Below are positions 1 to 9,116 of a stretch of DNA of 64,000 nucleotides, piece by piece. Each line of letters starts with the position of its first letter. The first letter of the stretch is position 1. The notes beneath the pieces were generated by a model. It was given only the letters and a program-made list of their open reading frames with translations, was not told the DNA's origin and ran no database searches. The position numbers were made by a program, and so were the translations under genes. The DNA is from Pseudazoarcus pumilus. GTDB taxonomy: Bacteria > Pseudomonadota > Gammaproteobacteria > Burkholderiales > Rhodocyclaceae. The stretch spans positions 682,001 to 746,000 of the forward strand of contig NZ_CP025682.1 of assembly GCF_002872475.1 (NCBI RefSeq), in the 5' to 3' direction.

Positions 1-347
1 CACTGGTACATGGTCTCGAAGTAGTCCGAGGCGAAGTACAGATGCTTGCCCCAGTCGTAGCCGAGCCAGCTCACCGCATCGATGATCGCGTCGACGTATT
101 CCTGCTCTTCCTTCTCCGGATTGGTGTCATCGAAACGCAGATGGCATTCGCCGCCGAAATGTTCGGCCAGGGCGAAATTCAGGCAGATCGACTTGGCGTG
201 GCCGTAGTGCAGGTAGCCGTTGGGCTCGGGCGGGAAACGCGTCTCGACGCGTCCGCTCCAGGTGCCCTTGCGGTTGTCTTCCTCGACGAGGTTGCGGATG
301 AAGTTGCTGCCCGGGCTCGGGTGTTCGCTGGCGCGCTTGTCTGACAC
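1..347 (-). CDS. glnS: Glutaminyl-tRNA synthetase, N-terminal part (cut by window edge)
   Basis: Charges tRNA-Gln with glutamine in the cytosol. About 115 N-terminal residues are present; the rest lies left of the window. The class I HIGH-type signature is visible as [15 protein letters not shown] near residue 35-50, followed by [19 protein letters not shown], both typical of GlnRS rather than GluRS. The start is the GTG at 347-345 (MSDKRASEH...), which matches the usual short N-terminal lead before the catalytic domain. A TAGAAT-like -10 element lies upstream on the minus strand near 397-402. The identity is secure; only the downstream end is unseen. Confidence 0.95.
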   Translation of the reverse strand, partial: MSDKRASEHPSPGSNFIRNLVEEDNRKGTWSGRVETRFPPEPNGYLHYGHAKSICLNFALAEHFGGECHLRFDDTNPEKEEQEYVDAIIDAVSWLGYDWGKHLYFASDYFETMYQ

Positions 348-434
348 GGATAGGGGCCTCGGATGAATCGGGGATCGCGGCGGTCATGCAGCGCGCGATT
401 CTACCGCGTCTGTGGGTGGCTCGCTTGCAAGGCC

Positions 435-734
435 TCAGGCGAAGACGCTGATGGACGCGCCCGGCGTGGTGGTCGCGGCGCCCGCGCCATAGGCTGCTCG
501 CACCGCCGTGTCGACGAGTTCGAACGCTGCGGCGCCACCGTCGTTCGCCGCCTCCTCGCGCCCCTCGCGTTCCTGCATCGCCTGTTCTACGCGTGCCTGC
601 AAGGCCATCTGCGCGGCCTGTGTCGCGACCGCACGGTCCTGCGCGGCGGACCGGGCTCGACGCCGGACGGGCGGCGTGCGGGTGCCGCCGCCGGGGGGCG
701 GCAGCATGGCGGCAGGGGAGGAGGCGCCGATCAT
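435..734 (-). CDS. Small hypothetical protein, 99 aa
   Basis: No recognised family. The predicted protein has a Pro/Arg-rich N terminus, an Ala/Gln/Glu-rich middle likely to be helical (around residues 30-60), and a C terminus ending PGASISVFA. It lies on the glnS strand, 87 bp upstream of the glnS start, with a weak ribosome site. The opposite strand is open over much of the same stretch, so coding direction rests mainly on the more protein-like amphipathic composition of the minus frame. It may be a lineage-specific gene or a spurious ORF in GC-rich DNA. The flanks 348-434 and 735-859 hold only candidate promoters for glnS and for the MscS gene. Confidence 0.4.
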   Translation of the reverse strand: MIGASSPAAMLPPPGGGTRTPPVRRRARSAAQDRAVATQAAQMALQARVEQAMQEREGREEAANDGGAAAFELVDTAVRAAYGAGAATTTPGASISVFA

Positions 735-859
735 CGTGTCGAAGCCACGGGAGGGGTACGAATGTTCGCTCTAGCAAAGCGTGCGCGGGCGGTAATCGGG
801 GCCTGTGCGCCGCTGGGTTAAAATCGCGGGCCGGAACCGGAAATGGGAGTGCTGTCGAG

Positions 860-1996
860 GTGGAACCGCAGATCGAGCAAGTCGTCGCCTGGCTGTCGGA
901 TGTCGACATGGGCTGGAAGCTGATCGCGCAGCTGTTCGCGGTCGTGCTGGCAGTGGTCGTGGCCAACTTCATCCTGCGCCGCGTGCTCGCGCGCATTGAT
1001 GAGCGGGCCTCGCCCGAGCAGGCGCCATGGCGTCACGCTTTGGTGTCGGCCGCGCGCAAACCGGTCACGGTGCTCGCCTGGATCATCGGCCTGAGCTTCG
1101 CCGTGCGCATCGTCTACGAAACCACCGAGGCGACCATCTTCGAATTCTTCGAGCCGCTGCGCACGGTCGGTGTGGTGGGGTGCATTACGTGGTTTCTGCA
1201 AAGCTTCATCGAGAATGCCCAGCAGGCGGTGATCACCCACCAGGGCGCGCGCGAGCGCCCGGTAGACCGCACCACCGTCGACGCGGTGGGCAAACTGCTG
1301 CGCGTGTCGGTGCTGATTACCGCATCACTGGTGATTCTGCAGAGTCTGGGCTTTTCGGTTTCGGGCGTGGTGGCCTTCGGCGGCATCGGCGGCATCGCGG
1401 TGGGCTTTGCGGCACGTGACCTGTTGGCGAACTTTTTCGGCGGGCTGATGGTGTACATGGATCGGCCGTTCGCGATCGGCGACTGGGTGCGCTCGCCGGA
1501 TCGCGAGATCGAGGGCACGGTCGAGCACATCGGCTGGCGCATCACCCGCATCCGCACCTTCGACAAGCGCCCGATCTACGTGCCCAATTCGGTGTTCACG
1601 CAGATCACGGTGGAGAATCCCTCGCGCATGACCAACCGGCGCATTTACGAAACCATCGGCGTGCGCTACGACGACTTTGCCGCGGTCGCCGGCATCGTCG
1701 ACGACATCCGCGAGATGCTGCGCGCTCACGGCGAAATCGACACCAACCAGACGCTGATCGTCAATTTCAACCAGTACGCCGCCAGCTCGCTCGACATCAT
1801 GGTCTACACCTTCACGCGCACCACGCAGTGGGTGCGCTATCACGAGATCAAGCAGGACGTGCTGCTCAAGATCGGCGAGATCATCGAGCGCCACGGTGCC
1901 GAGATCGCCTTCCCCACCCGCACGCTGCATCTGCCCGAAGGATTGCGGGTCGACGGCCTCGCCGAGCCGCAGCCGGTGGCACATGCAGCGGGCTGA
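860..1996 (+). CDS. MscS-family mechanosensitive ion channel
   Basis: Inner-membrane small-conductance mechanosensitive channel, 378 aa, releasing solutes on hypo-osmotic shock. Predicted membrane spans lie at about residues 21-39, 69-86, 102-118, 147-163 and 168-199. The last is the Gly/Ala-rich pore helix (VVAFGGIGGIAVGFAARDLL), followed by the family's FxxGLMVYMDRPFAIGDWV segment and a beta domain ending at a soluble C terminus. I chose GTG at 860 because GGGAG sits 10 bp upstream; the frame stays open further 5', but that part is Arg-rich and not channel-like. A TAAAAT -10-like element is at 819-824. crcB follows after 12 bp and may be co-transcribed. It has more N-terminal spans than E. 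coli MscS, so it is a paralogue class rather than strict MscS. Confidence 0.9.
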   Translation: MEPQIEQVVAWLSDVDMGWKLIAQLFAVVLAVVVANFILRRVLARIDERASPEQAPWRHALVSAARKPVTVLAWIIGLSFAVRIVYETTEATIFEFFEPLRTVGVVGCITWFLQSFIENAQQAVITHQGARERPVDRTTVDAVGKLLRVSVLITASLVILQSLGFSVSGVVAFGGIGGIAVGFAARDLLANFFGGLMVYMDRPFAIGDWVRSPDREIEGTVEHIGWRITRIRTFDKRPIYVPNSVFTQITVENPSRMTNRRIYETIGVRYDDFAAVAGIVDDIREMLRAHGEIDTNQTLIVNFNQYAASSLDIMVYTFTRTTQWVRYHEIKQDVLLKIGEIIERHGAEIAFPTRTLHLPEGLRVDGLAEPQPVAHAAG

Positions 1997-2008
1997 CCGA
2001 GGCGGGCG

Positions 2009-2398
2009 ATGAGCGCCGCACTGCCCGCCTTCGTCGCCGTCGGTGCCGGTGCCGCCATCGGCGCCTGGCTGCGCTGGGGGCTGGGGCTGTGGATGAATCC
2101 GTGGTTCGTGAGCCTGCCGCTGGGCACACTGGTGGCAAACCTCGTTGGCGGGGGGCTGATGGGTGCGGTGCTGGCGCTGGTACAGACCCTGCCTGCGCTG
2201 CCGGTGGCGGCCAAGCTGTTCCTCACCACCGGCCTGCTCGGCGGGCTGACGACCTTCTCGACCTTCTCGGCCGAGGGCCTGCACCTGTTGCAGCGTGGCG
2301 AATGGGGCTGGCTCGCGCTGCACACGCTCGCCCATGTGGCCGGCTCACTGGCGATGGCCTGGGCCGGCTACACGCTGGTCATGTCGTTGCGCGCCTGA
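2009..2398 (+). CDS. crcB: Fluoride exporter CrcB/FluC
   Basis: Dual-topology fluoride channel that removes fluoride from the cytoplasm; 129 aa, the normal size. Four hydrophobic segments are visible. Family motifs are GTLVANLVGG (residues 39-48, including the conserved Asn44) and GGLTTFSTFS (78-87, the Phe-box and central polar track). It starts 12 bp after the MscS gene. No fluoride riboswitch precedes it, as there is no room in the 12-bp gap. Its last 20 bp overlap the 3' end of the convergent flavoprotein gene. Confidence 0.93.
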   Translation: MSAALPAFVAVGAGAAIGAWLRWGLGLWMNPWFVSLPLGTLVANLVGGGLMGAVLALVQTLPALPVAAKLFLTTGLLGGLTTFSTFSAEGLHLLQRGEWGWLALHTLAHVAGSLAMAWAGYTLVMSLRA

Positions 2399-3620
2399 GA
2401 TAGCGCGCCGCGCCCTCGCCGGCGGCGCGCCCGGTCGCGAAGCAGGCGGTGAGCAGGTAGCCGCCGGTCGGTGCCTCCCAGTCGAGCATCTCGCCGCAGC
2501 AGAACACGCCGGGCAGCGCACGCAGCATCAGCGCGTCGTCGAGCGACTCGAAACACACGCCGCCGGCCGTGCTGATCGCTTCATCCAGCGGGCGGGTGCG
2601 CAGCAGGCGCAGCGGCAGGCGCTTGATCGCGGCGGCCAGCCGCGCCGCATCTTCCATTGCCTCGCGCGGCGTGCACTCGCGCAGCAGCGCTGCCTTGGCA
2701 CCGCTCAAGCCAGTCTTGCCCTGCAGGTGGCTCGCCAACGAGCGCCGGCCGCGCGGCCGCGCCAGCTCGTCGCGCAGGCGTGTCTCGTTTCGGCCCGGCG
2801 CGAGATCCAGATACAGCGTGGCCTCGCCGCGCGCGGCGATGGTTTCGCGCAGCGGCGCCGACAGGGCATAGATCAGCCCACCCTCGATGCCGGTCGCGGT
2901 GAGCACGCATTCACCCGCGCGGAGATGTTCGACGCCGTTCGCGTCGCCGACGTGGCCGACCACGTTCTTCAGCGGCTGGCCGGCGAAGCGATCGGCCAGG
3001 TGCGCGCTCCAGTCAGCGTCGAAGCCGCAGTTGGCCGCTCGCAGCGGCGCGAGGTCGACGCCGCGTGCGGCGAGCCAGGGCACCCACGCGCCGTCCGAGC
3101 CGAGTCGTGCCCAACTCGCGCCGCCAAGCGCCAGCACCGTCGCGCGCGCCTCGACGCGGCGCTCGCCACCCGGGGTGGCAAAGCGCAGTCGCTGGCCGTG
3201 CCAGCCGTTCCAGCGATGACGCACGTTCACATGCACGCCGGCCTCGCGCAGCCGGTGCAGCCACGCGCGCAACAAGGGGGCGGCCTTCATGTGCTGCGGA
3301 AAGACCCGCCCCGAGCTGCCGACGAAGGTCGCGATGCCGAGACCGGCGGCCCATTCGCGCAGCGCGTCGGCGCCGCAGTGCTCGAGCATCGGCGCGAGCC
3401 GCGTGGCGCGCGCGCCAAAACGGGCGACGAAATCCGCTGGCGGTTCCGAGTGGGTGAGGTTGAGCCCGCCGATGCCGGCGAGCAGGAATTTGCGGCCCGG
3501 GGAGGGCATCGCGTCGAAGACCTCGACGCGATGGCCGGCCGCCGCCAGCACTTCGGCGGCGGCCAGGCCCGCCGGGCCGGCGCCGATCACGGCGACTTCG
3601 ATGCGTGCGGGCGTGCTCAT
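2379..3620 (-). CDS. BaiN/HI0933-family FAD-dependent flavoprotein
   Basis: Predicted NAD(P)/FAD-dependent oxidoreductase, 413 aa, of the HI0933/YhiN/BaiN family (TIGR03862-like subgroup). The dinucleotide-binding GAGPAGLAAAE is at residues 13-23. The family segment GRKFLLAGIGGLNLTHSEP follows at 42-60, and a C-terminal FAD-contact stretch reads STAGGVCFESLDDALML...LPGVFCCGEMLDWEAPTGGYLLTACFATGRAAG. Substrate is unknown for most members. It follows the glycosylase gene with a 4-bp ATGA overlap, so the two form an operon. Its stop lies inside the 3' end of crcB on the other strand. Confidence 0.85.
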   Translation of the reverse strand: MSTPARIEVAVIGAGPAGLAAAEVLAAAGHRVEVFDAMPSPGRKFLLAGIGGLNLTHSEPPADFVARFGARATRLAPMLEHCGADALREWAAGLGIATFVGSSGRVFPQHMKAAPLLRAWLHRLREAGVHVNVRHRWNGWHGQRLRFATPGGERRVEARATVLALGGASWARLGSDGAWVPWLAARGVDLAPLRAANCGFDADWSAHLADRFAGQPLKNVVGHVGDANGVEHLRAGECVLTATGIEGGLIYALSAPLRETIAARGEATLYLDLAPGRNETRLRDELARPRGRRSLASHLQGKTGLSGAKAALLRECTPREAMEDAARLAAAIKRLPLRLLRTRPLDEAISTAGGVCFESLDDALMLRALPGVFCCGEMLDWEAPTGGYLLTACFATGRAAGEGAARYLRRATT

Positions 3621-4126
3621 CGCAGGATCGCGCGCCAGGCGGCGCGCTTGTCGTCCAGCGTAAGCGACGCGTTGGCGGGGCTGGTCGAGGGCAGGCGCGT
3701 GAGCGCCGGCGTGCGTCCGGGCAGCGGCAGTGCGTGGCGGCGGAAGCTGCGTTCGGCGAACCCGCCGTTGAAGAAGATGCGCTCGATGCCTGGATGTTGC
3801 GTGAGGAAGGTCGCAAAGTCGTTGACCTCGAGCGAGGCCGGGTCGATGGCCGAATCCAGGCTGCCCTCGCGTCGACATGCGCCGAGCACATCCCACAGGG
3901 CGTAGCCAGCGGCAGTCAGGGCGCGTACGCGTTCGGCGTAGGGAGCGTCCGCGGTGAAGCCGAGCAGCTCGCCGACGATCGGCCAGAAGGCGTTGCGCGG
4001 ATGGGCGTAGTAGGCATGCGCGGCGAGCGAGGCCGAGCCCGGCATGCTGCCGAGGATCAGCGTATGTGCGCCCGGCGCGACCAGCGGCGGGAAGGCTTGC
4101 AGACGGAGCATGGTGTCGGATCGCAT
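3617..4126 (-). CDS. Hypoxanthine (deoxyinosine)-DNA glycosylase, UDG superfamily
   Basis: 169 aa, of the uracil-DNA-glycosylase superfamily subgroup described as hypoxanthine-DNA glycosylase (family 6). It removes deaminated adenine from DNA. Visible motifs are LILGSMPGSASL (first UDG motif, residues about 23-34), YYAHPRNAFWPIVGELLGF (base-recognition loop region), IFFNGGFAERSF and the C-terminal LPSTSPANASL. Alternative starts are ATG at 4126 or 4111; both keep all motifs. It is translationally coupled to the flavoprotein gene (ATGA, 3617-3620). The divergent Yip1-like gene lies 111 bp away. Confidence 0.85.
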   Translation of the reverse strand: MRSDTMLRLQAFPPLVAPGAHTLILGSMPGSASLAAHAYYAHPRNAFWPIVGELLGFTADAPYAERVRALTAAGYALWDVLGACRREGSLDSAIDPASLEVNDFATFLTQHPGIERIFFNGGFAERSFRRHALPLPGRTPALTRLPSTSPANASLTLDDKRAAWRAILR

Positions 4127-4237
4127 CGGGGCGATATTGTGCCGTGAAGTCCGGCGCCTTGGTTTCTATACTGGGATCACGCAGCGGCCGACGGTGCCGT
4201 TCGCGGCGTTCCATCCACACCGTAGAGGAGGTCGGAC

Positions 4238-4834
4238 ATGGATACGCACAATCTTCCCAAAATGTTCTGGTCGTATTCCGAGGGCTGGCAGGACGTGATT
4301 CGCCAGCGCCCCGGCGTGACGCGGATGATGGCGATGTACGTCATGCCGATGTCGCTGATTCCGGCCGCGATGTTCATGTACGCGCTGCTGGTCACGCCCG
4401 GCGCGGTGCTCCCCGCGGTGGTGCCGCACATCACGACGGGCGAGGCGCTGGTGGTCGCGACGATGTTTTTCGCGGTCGAACTGGGCATGGTCGCGCTGAT
4501 GGCCTCGATGATCCAGCAGATGGGCGACGTGGTCGAGGTCACGCCCGACTACGACGACGCCTTCATGCTCGCCGCGATCGCGCCCACGCCGCTGTGGCTC
4601 GCGCCGTTGGCGCTGTTCGTGCCGTCGGTGGCGTTCAATGTCGTCGTCGCGGTGCTGGCGTGGATCGCATCGGCGGCGCTGATCTACCACGGTGTCTATC
4701 CGCTGTTCCGGCTCGGCGATCGCAGCCGTGCGCGGGTGATGGGCACCTTCGTGCTGCTCGCCGGCATCATTGCGTGGGCCGCCCTGATGGTGGTGCTGTC
4801 GCTGCTGTTGAGCATGGTGGTGGGGCTGCGCTGA
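4238..4834 (+). CDS. Yip1-family inner-membrane protein
   Basis: 198-aa integral membrane protein. The N terminus (MDTHNLPKMFWSYSEGWQDVIRQRP) is cytosolic, and five hydrophobic segments follow, at about residues 41-60, 75-95, 108-128, 130-148 and 168-195. The pattern of a short amphipathic N-terminal region, an IYHGVYPLF loop and five spans fits bacterial Yip1/YIP1-domain proteins, whose function is not settled. A TATACT -10-like element is at 4167-4172 and the ribosome site is AGAGGAGG. It appears monocistronic. Confidence 0.75.
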   Translation: MDTHNLPKMFWSYSEGWQDVIRQRPGVTRMMAMYVMPMSLIPAAMFMYALLVTPGAVLPAVVPHITTGEALVVATMFFAVELGMVALMASMIQQMGDVVEVTPDYDDAFMLAAIAPTPLWLAPLALFVPSVAFNVVVAVLAWIASAALIYHGVYPLFRLGDRSRARVMGTFVLLAGIIAWAALMVVLSLLLSMVVGLR

Positions 4835-4973
4835 CGCGCGTGGATGTGGCACCTGCCGGACGCATTGCTGCGTACCCGGCCGGTGCCGCTGCGCGCCGTC
4901 GGGTTCGGCGTGCAGGGTCGGCTCTGGCATAATCGCCGGCCTGTAGAACGACCGTCCCGCGTCCGACCGCGTC

Positions 4974-7900
4974 TTGAATTCCCCCGCAGATCCGTCCCGT
5001 GAAATCCGCTTCGCCGATTGCCTGAGTGCGGATCGGCCGCGTCTGCACGCGCTCGTGCGTCGCCTGCGGCGCGACAAGGGCGAGCGCCGTGCAAGGACTC
5101 AGGCCGACCTCGACGCGCTCGCCGAGCGCTCGCGTGCGCGCCTGGCCGAGCGCGTTGCGCGCGCCCCCCGGCCCGAGTACCCGCCGGAACTGCCGGTCAC
5201 GCTGCGGCGCGAGGAGATCGCCGCGGCGATCCGCGAACATCAGGTGGTCATCGTGTGTGGCGAGACCGGCTCGGGCAAGACCACGCAGTTGCCCAAGATC
5301 TGCCTGGAACTGGGGCGCGGCGCAGCCGGCCTGATCGGCCATACCCAGCCGCGTCGTCTGGCCGCGCGCGCCACCGCCACCCGCATCGCGCAGGAGCTGG
5401 GCAGCCAGCTCGGCGAGACCGTCGGTTTCAAGATCCGCTTCACCGACCGCGTCTCGCCGGCGAGCTACGTCAAGCTGATGACCGACGGCATCTTGCTGGC
5501 CGAGACCCAGGGCGACCCGGACCTGTCCGCCTACGACACCCTCATCATCGACGAGGCGCACGAGCGCAGCCTCAACATCGACTTTTTGCTGGGCTATCTG
5601 CGCACCCTGCTGCCGCGCCGGCCGGACCTCAAGGTCGTCGTCACCTCGGCCACGCTCGACGCCGAGCGCTTCGCGCGTCACTTCGCGCGCGATGGCCGGC
5701 CGGCACCGGTGATCGAGGTCTCCGGGCGGCTCTACCCGATCGAAGTGCGCCACCGCCCGCTCGAGGAGGAGGACGCACGCGGCAAGGGGCGTGAGCTGAC
5801 GGATGCCATCGTCGACGCGGTCGAGGAGGCGCAACGCATCGGCCCGGGCGACGTGCTGGTGTTCCTGCCCGGCGAGCGCGAGATCCGCGAGGCCGCGGAA
5901 GCCCTGCGCAAATCCCATCATGCCGCAGCGATGGAGGTGCTGCCGCTGTTCGCGCGCCAGTCGGCGCAGGAGCAGTCGCGCGTGTTCTCGGGCGGGCGCG
6001 GGCGGCGCGTGGTGCTGGCGACCAACGTTGCCGAGACCTCGCTGACCGTGCCGGGCATCCGCTACGTGGTCGATACCGGGCTGGCGCGCGTCAAGCGCTA
6101 TTCCTACCGCAACAAGGTCGAGCAGCTGCAGATCGAGAAGATCGCGCAGTCGGCCGCGAAGCAGCGAGCAGGGCGTTGCGGGCGCGTCATGGACGGGGTG
6201 TGCATCCGGCTCTACGGCGAGGATGATTTCGCCTCGCGCCCCGAGCACACCGACCCGGAGATCCTGCGCTCGTCGCTGGCTGGCGTGATCCTGCGCATGC
6301 GCTCGCTGCGTCTGGGTGCGGTCGAGGACTTCCCGTTTCTCGACGCACCGCAGCCGCGCATGATCGCGGACGGCTACCAGTTGCTCGCAGAACTGGGTGC
6401 CGTGACCGATGATGACGCGCGCGAACTCACGGCCACCGGCGAGGAACTGGCGCGTCTGCCGCTGGACCCGCGGGTGGGGCGCATGATCCTCGCCGCGCGC
6501 GATCGCGGCTGTCTGGCCGAGGTGCTGGTGATCGCCGCCGCACTGTCGGTGCAGGATCCGCGCGAGCGCCCGCAGGAGTCGCCCGGTGCGGCCGACCAGG
6601 CGCACGCGAAATTCCGCGGGCGCGAGCAGGATCAGCGTTCGGAATTCCTGTGGTATCGCAACCTGTGGCAGGCTTGGGAGCACGTCGTGCGCCACGAGTC
6701 CGGCAGCCGGCAGAAGGCCTGGTGCCGGCAGCACTTCCTGAATCATCTGCGCATGCGCGAGTGGCGTGACGTGCATGGCCAGCTCGCGACCCTGTGCGGC
6801 GAACATGGCTGGAAGCCCAACCAGATCGCCGCCAGTTATGAAGTCATCCACAAGGCGCTGCTGGCGGGCCTGCTGGGCAACGTCGGCACGCGCGCCGAGG
6901 AGGCCAGCGGTCCGCAGGCCGGCAGCTATCTCGGCCCGCGCGGCGTGCGCTTCTGGCCGCATCCGGGCTCCAGTCTGGCCAAGAAGGCCGGCAAATGGAT
7001 CGTGTGTGCGGAACTGGTCGAGACCTCGCGCCTGTTCGGCCGCTGCATCGCGCGCATCGAACCCGAATGGGTCGAGGAGGTTGGCGCGCATCTGATCCGG
7101 CGTCAGGTCTTCGAGCCGCACTGGTCCAAGAGCGCAGGCAGCGTGCGCGCCTGGGAGCGCGGCACGCTGTACGGGCTGGTGCTCTATCCGCGGCGCGCGG
7201 TGGGTTACCGTGAAATCGACCCGGCGCTGTGCCGCGAGCTGTTCATCCGCGAGGCGCTGGTGCAGGGCGAGATCGCCGACGGTCCGGCGCGCGACATGGG
7301 CTTCCTGCAGCACAACCTCAAGCTGGTGGCGCAGATCGAGCGGCTCGAACACAAGTCGCGCCGTCCCGACGTGCTCGTCGACGACACGCTGATCGAGGCC
7401 TTCTACGAGGACCGCGTTCCCGACGATGTGCTCGATGTCGCGAGCTTCGAGAAATGGCGCAAGAGCGCCGAGCGGGCCGAGCCCAGGCTGCTGCACCTGA
7501 CGCGCGAACAGCTGATGCGCCACGAAGCGGCCGGCATCACGACCGAGCGCTTTCCGGCGCATTTCGAGGTCTTGGGCCAGAAGCTCAAGCTCACCTATCT
7601 GCACGAGCCGGGCGCGAGTGATGACGGCGTGACGCTGAGCGTGCCGCTGGCGATGCTCAACCAGATCCCGGCCGCGCGCTGCGAATGGCTGGTGCCCGGG
7701 CTGCTCGAGGAGAAGGTGCTGGCACTGCTCAAGACCGTGCCGCAGAAGCACCGCCACCGCCTGCAGCCGCTTGCCGAGAGTGCGGCGGCCTTCGTCGAGG
7801 CCGCCGAGGACGGCGAGTTCGACCGTGACGAGCCGCTGCTGCGCGCGCTGCAGAACTTCGTCGAGCAGCGCGTTTCGCTGAAGCTGCCGCTCGAGGCCTT

Positions 7901-8978
7901 CCGTCCGGAGAACCTGCGGCCGCACGCCGCGATGAATTTTCGCGTGATCGACGAGCATGGCCGCGTGCTCGGCCAGTCTCGCAACCTGATGGAGTTGCGC
8001 GCGCGCTTCGCACGCGAGGTGGCCGAGCGCTTTCGCCGCGCCGAGTTCGAGGCGCCGGTGGCCGAGGTCACGACACCGGAGGCAGCCGACGCGCCGCCGA
8101 CGCCCGCCCCGGTCGCGGACGGGGCGCTGCAGGGACTCACCGACTGGAGCTTCGGCGCGCTGCCCGAACTGCTCGAGGTGCGCGTGGCCGGACGCGAGGT
8201 GGTGGGTTTTCCGGCGCTGCATGACGATGGCGACAGTGTCTCGCTGCGGCCCTACGACACGCCCGAGGAGGCTGTGCGCGTGCACAGCCGCGGGCTCGCG
8301 CGCCTGTTTGCGATCAACCTGAAGGATCAGGTGCGTGCGATCGAGCGCCTGCCCGGGCTGCGCGAACTGTCGCTGGCCTTCATGCCCTTCGGTAGCGAGG
8401 CCGACCTGAAGCGCCAGCTGGTGGTCGCGACGCTCGAGCGCGTGTGCCTGGTCGAGCCGTTGCCGCAGGATGCCGACGCCTTTGCCTTGCGCTGCAAGGA
8501 GGCCAAGTCGCGAACCGGCCTGGTCGCGCAGGAGTTCATGCGCCTGGCGCAGCAGGTGCTGGCCGAGCGCGCTGCGCTGGAAAAGCGTCTTGCCTCGCTC
8601 AGGGGTTTTCCGGAAGTCGTCGAGGACGTGCGCACGCAGGTCGGCGCGCTGCTGGTGAAGGATTTTCTCGTTGCCCATCCGTGGGCGCGGTTGGCGCATT
8701 TTCCACGCTACCTGCAGGCGGCGGTGCTACGCATCGACAAGCTGCGCGCGAACCCGGAACGTGATGCCCGCGCGATGGCCGACTGGCACTCGTTGGCACG
8801 ACCCTTCGAGCGTGAACTGACGGCGCGCCGGCGCGCCGGCGTGGTCGAGCCGGCATTGGAGGAATTTCGCTGGATGCTCGAGGAGTTGCGCGTGGGCCTG
8901 TTCGCGCAGGAGTTGCGCACGCCGATGCCGGTCAGCGTCAAGCGTTTGCAGAAGATCTGGGACACACGACCGCGCTGA
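4974..8978 (+). CDS. hrpA: ATP-dependent RNA helicase HrpA
   Basis: DEAH-box helicase of 1,334 aa, close to the ~1,300 of E. coli HrpA, involved in mRNA processing and ribosome rescue. Walker A GETGSGKT is at residues 96-103 and DEAH at 193-196. Motif III (SAT), the TNVAETSLTVPGI and QRAGRCGR motifs of helicase domain 2, a HA2/OB region and a long C-terminal DUF3418 follow. The start is the TTG at 4974: no ATG or GTG is available nearby in frame, and the extension before the Walker motif matches HrpA. A CATAAT -10-like element lies at about 4928-4934. The C terminus reads LQKIWDTRPR, typical of the family. Confidence 0.95.
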   Translation: MNSPADPSREIRFADCLSADRPRLHALVRRLRRDKGERRARTQADLDALAERSRARLAERVARAPRPEYPPELPVTLRREEIAAAIREHQVVIVCGETGSGKTTQLPKICLELGRGAAGLIGHTQPRRLAARATATRIAQELGSQLGETVGFKIRFTDRVSPASYVKLMTDGILLAETQGDPDLSAYDTLIIDEAHERSLNIDFLLGYLRTLLPRRPDLKVVVTSATLDAERFARHFARDGRPAPVIEVSGRLYPIEVRHRPLEEEDARGKGRELTDAIVDAVEEAQRIGPGDVLVFLPGEREIREAAEALRKSHHAAAMEVLPLFARQSAQEQSRVFSGGRGRRVVLATNVAETSLTVPGIRYVVDTGLARVKRYSYRNKVEQLQIEKIAQSAAKQRAGRCGRVMDGVCIRLYGEDDFASRPEHTDPEILRSSLAGVILRMRSLRLGAVEDFPFLDAPQPRMIADGYQLLAELGAVTDDDARELTATGEELARLPLDPRVGRMILAARDRGCLAEVLVIAAALSVQDPRERPQESPGAADQAHAKFRGREQDQRSEFLWYRNLWQAWEHVVRHESGSRQKAWCRQHFLNHLRMREWRDVHGQLATLCGEHGWKPNQIAASYEVIHKALLAGLLGNVGTRAEEASGPQAGSYLGPRGVRFWPHPGSSLAKKAGKWIVCAELVETSRLFGRCIARIEPEWVEEVGAHLIRRQVFEPHWSKSAGSVRAWERGTLYGLVLYPRRAVGYREIDPALCRELFIREALVQGEIADGPARDMGFLQHNLKLVAQIERLEHKSRRPDVLVDDTLIEAFYEDRVPDDVLDVASFEKWRKSAERAEPRLLHLTREQLMRHEAAGITTERFPAHFEVLGQKLKLTYLHEPGASDDGVTLSVPLAMLNQIPAARCEWLVPGLLEEKVLALLKTVPQKHRHRLQPLAESAAAFVEAAEDGEFDRDEPLLRALQNFVEQRVSLKLPLEAFRPENLRPHAAMNFRVIDEHGRVLGQSRNLMELRARFAREVAERFRRAEFEAPVAEVTTPEAADAPPTPAPVADGALQGLTDWSFGALPELLEVRVAGREVVGFPALHDDGDSVSLRPYDTPEEAVRVHSRGLARLFAINLKDQVRAIERLPGLRELSLAFMPFGSEADLKRQLVVATLERVCLVEPLPQDADAFALRCKEAKSRTGLVAQEFMRLAQQVLAERAALEKRLASLRGFPEVVEDVRTQVGALLVKDFLVAHPWARLAHFPRYLQAAVLRIDKLRANPERDARAMADWHSLARPFERELTARRRAGVVEPALEEFRWMLEELRVGLFAQELRTPMPVSVKRLQKIWDTRPR

Positions 8979-9063
8979 TCCGCGGCGGTCCGTGCGAATG
9001 GCGGAGGGGCGGGCAAGTCTTTCATTTGGCGCGAATTCGTGATATGTTCGCGCGCTTTCCCTT

Positions 9064-9092
9064 GCTCCACCGGTTCTCGCATGCCGGGGGGC
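9064..9092 (+). promoter_or_regulatory. Possible S6:S18-binding leader hairpin
   Basis: In the rpsF 5' leader, GCTCC (9064-9068) can pair with GGGGC (9088-9092). The inner CCGG/CCGG arms leave a CCG-containing asymmetry like the autoregulatory S6:S18 motif known upstream of rpsF in many bacteria. Only the arms and CCG/GCC elements are seen; the match is by eye. Confidence 0.3.
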
Positions 9093-9116
9093 TGTCATCA
9101 ACCACAAGGAGTACGC

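Noticed and set aside
593-859. Upstream extension of the MscS-type channel gene
   Set aside because: The extra 89 residues are Arg/Gly-rich, span the likely promoter (TAAAAT at 819-824) and do not resemble channel N termini.
1997-2008. Fluoride riboswitch before crcB
   Set aside because: The gap to the MscS gene is only 12 bp, and no riboswitch core is seen.
4767-8699. A 1,310-codon open frame on the minus strand opposite hrpA
   Set aside because: It is a GC-driven mirror of hrpA, Arg/Gln/His-rich, with no recognisable domain. Other long antisense frames (10685-12166, 47861-49441, 49520-51991) are rejected for the same reason.
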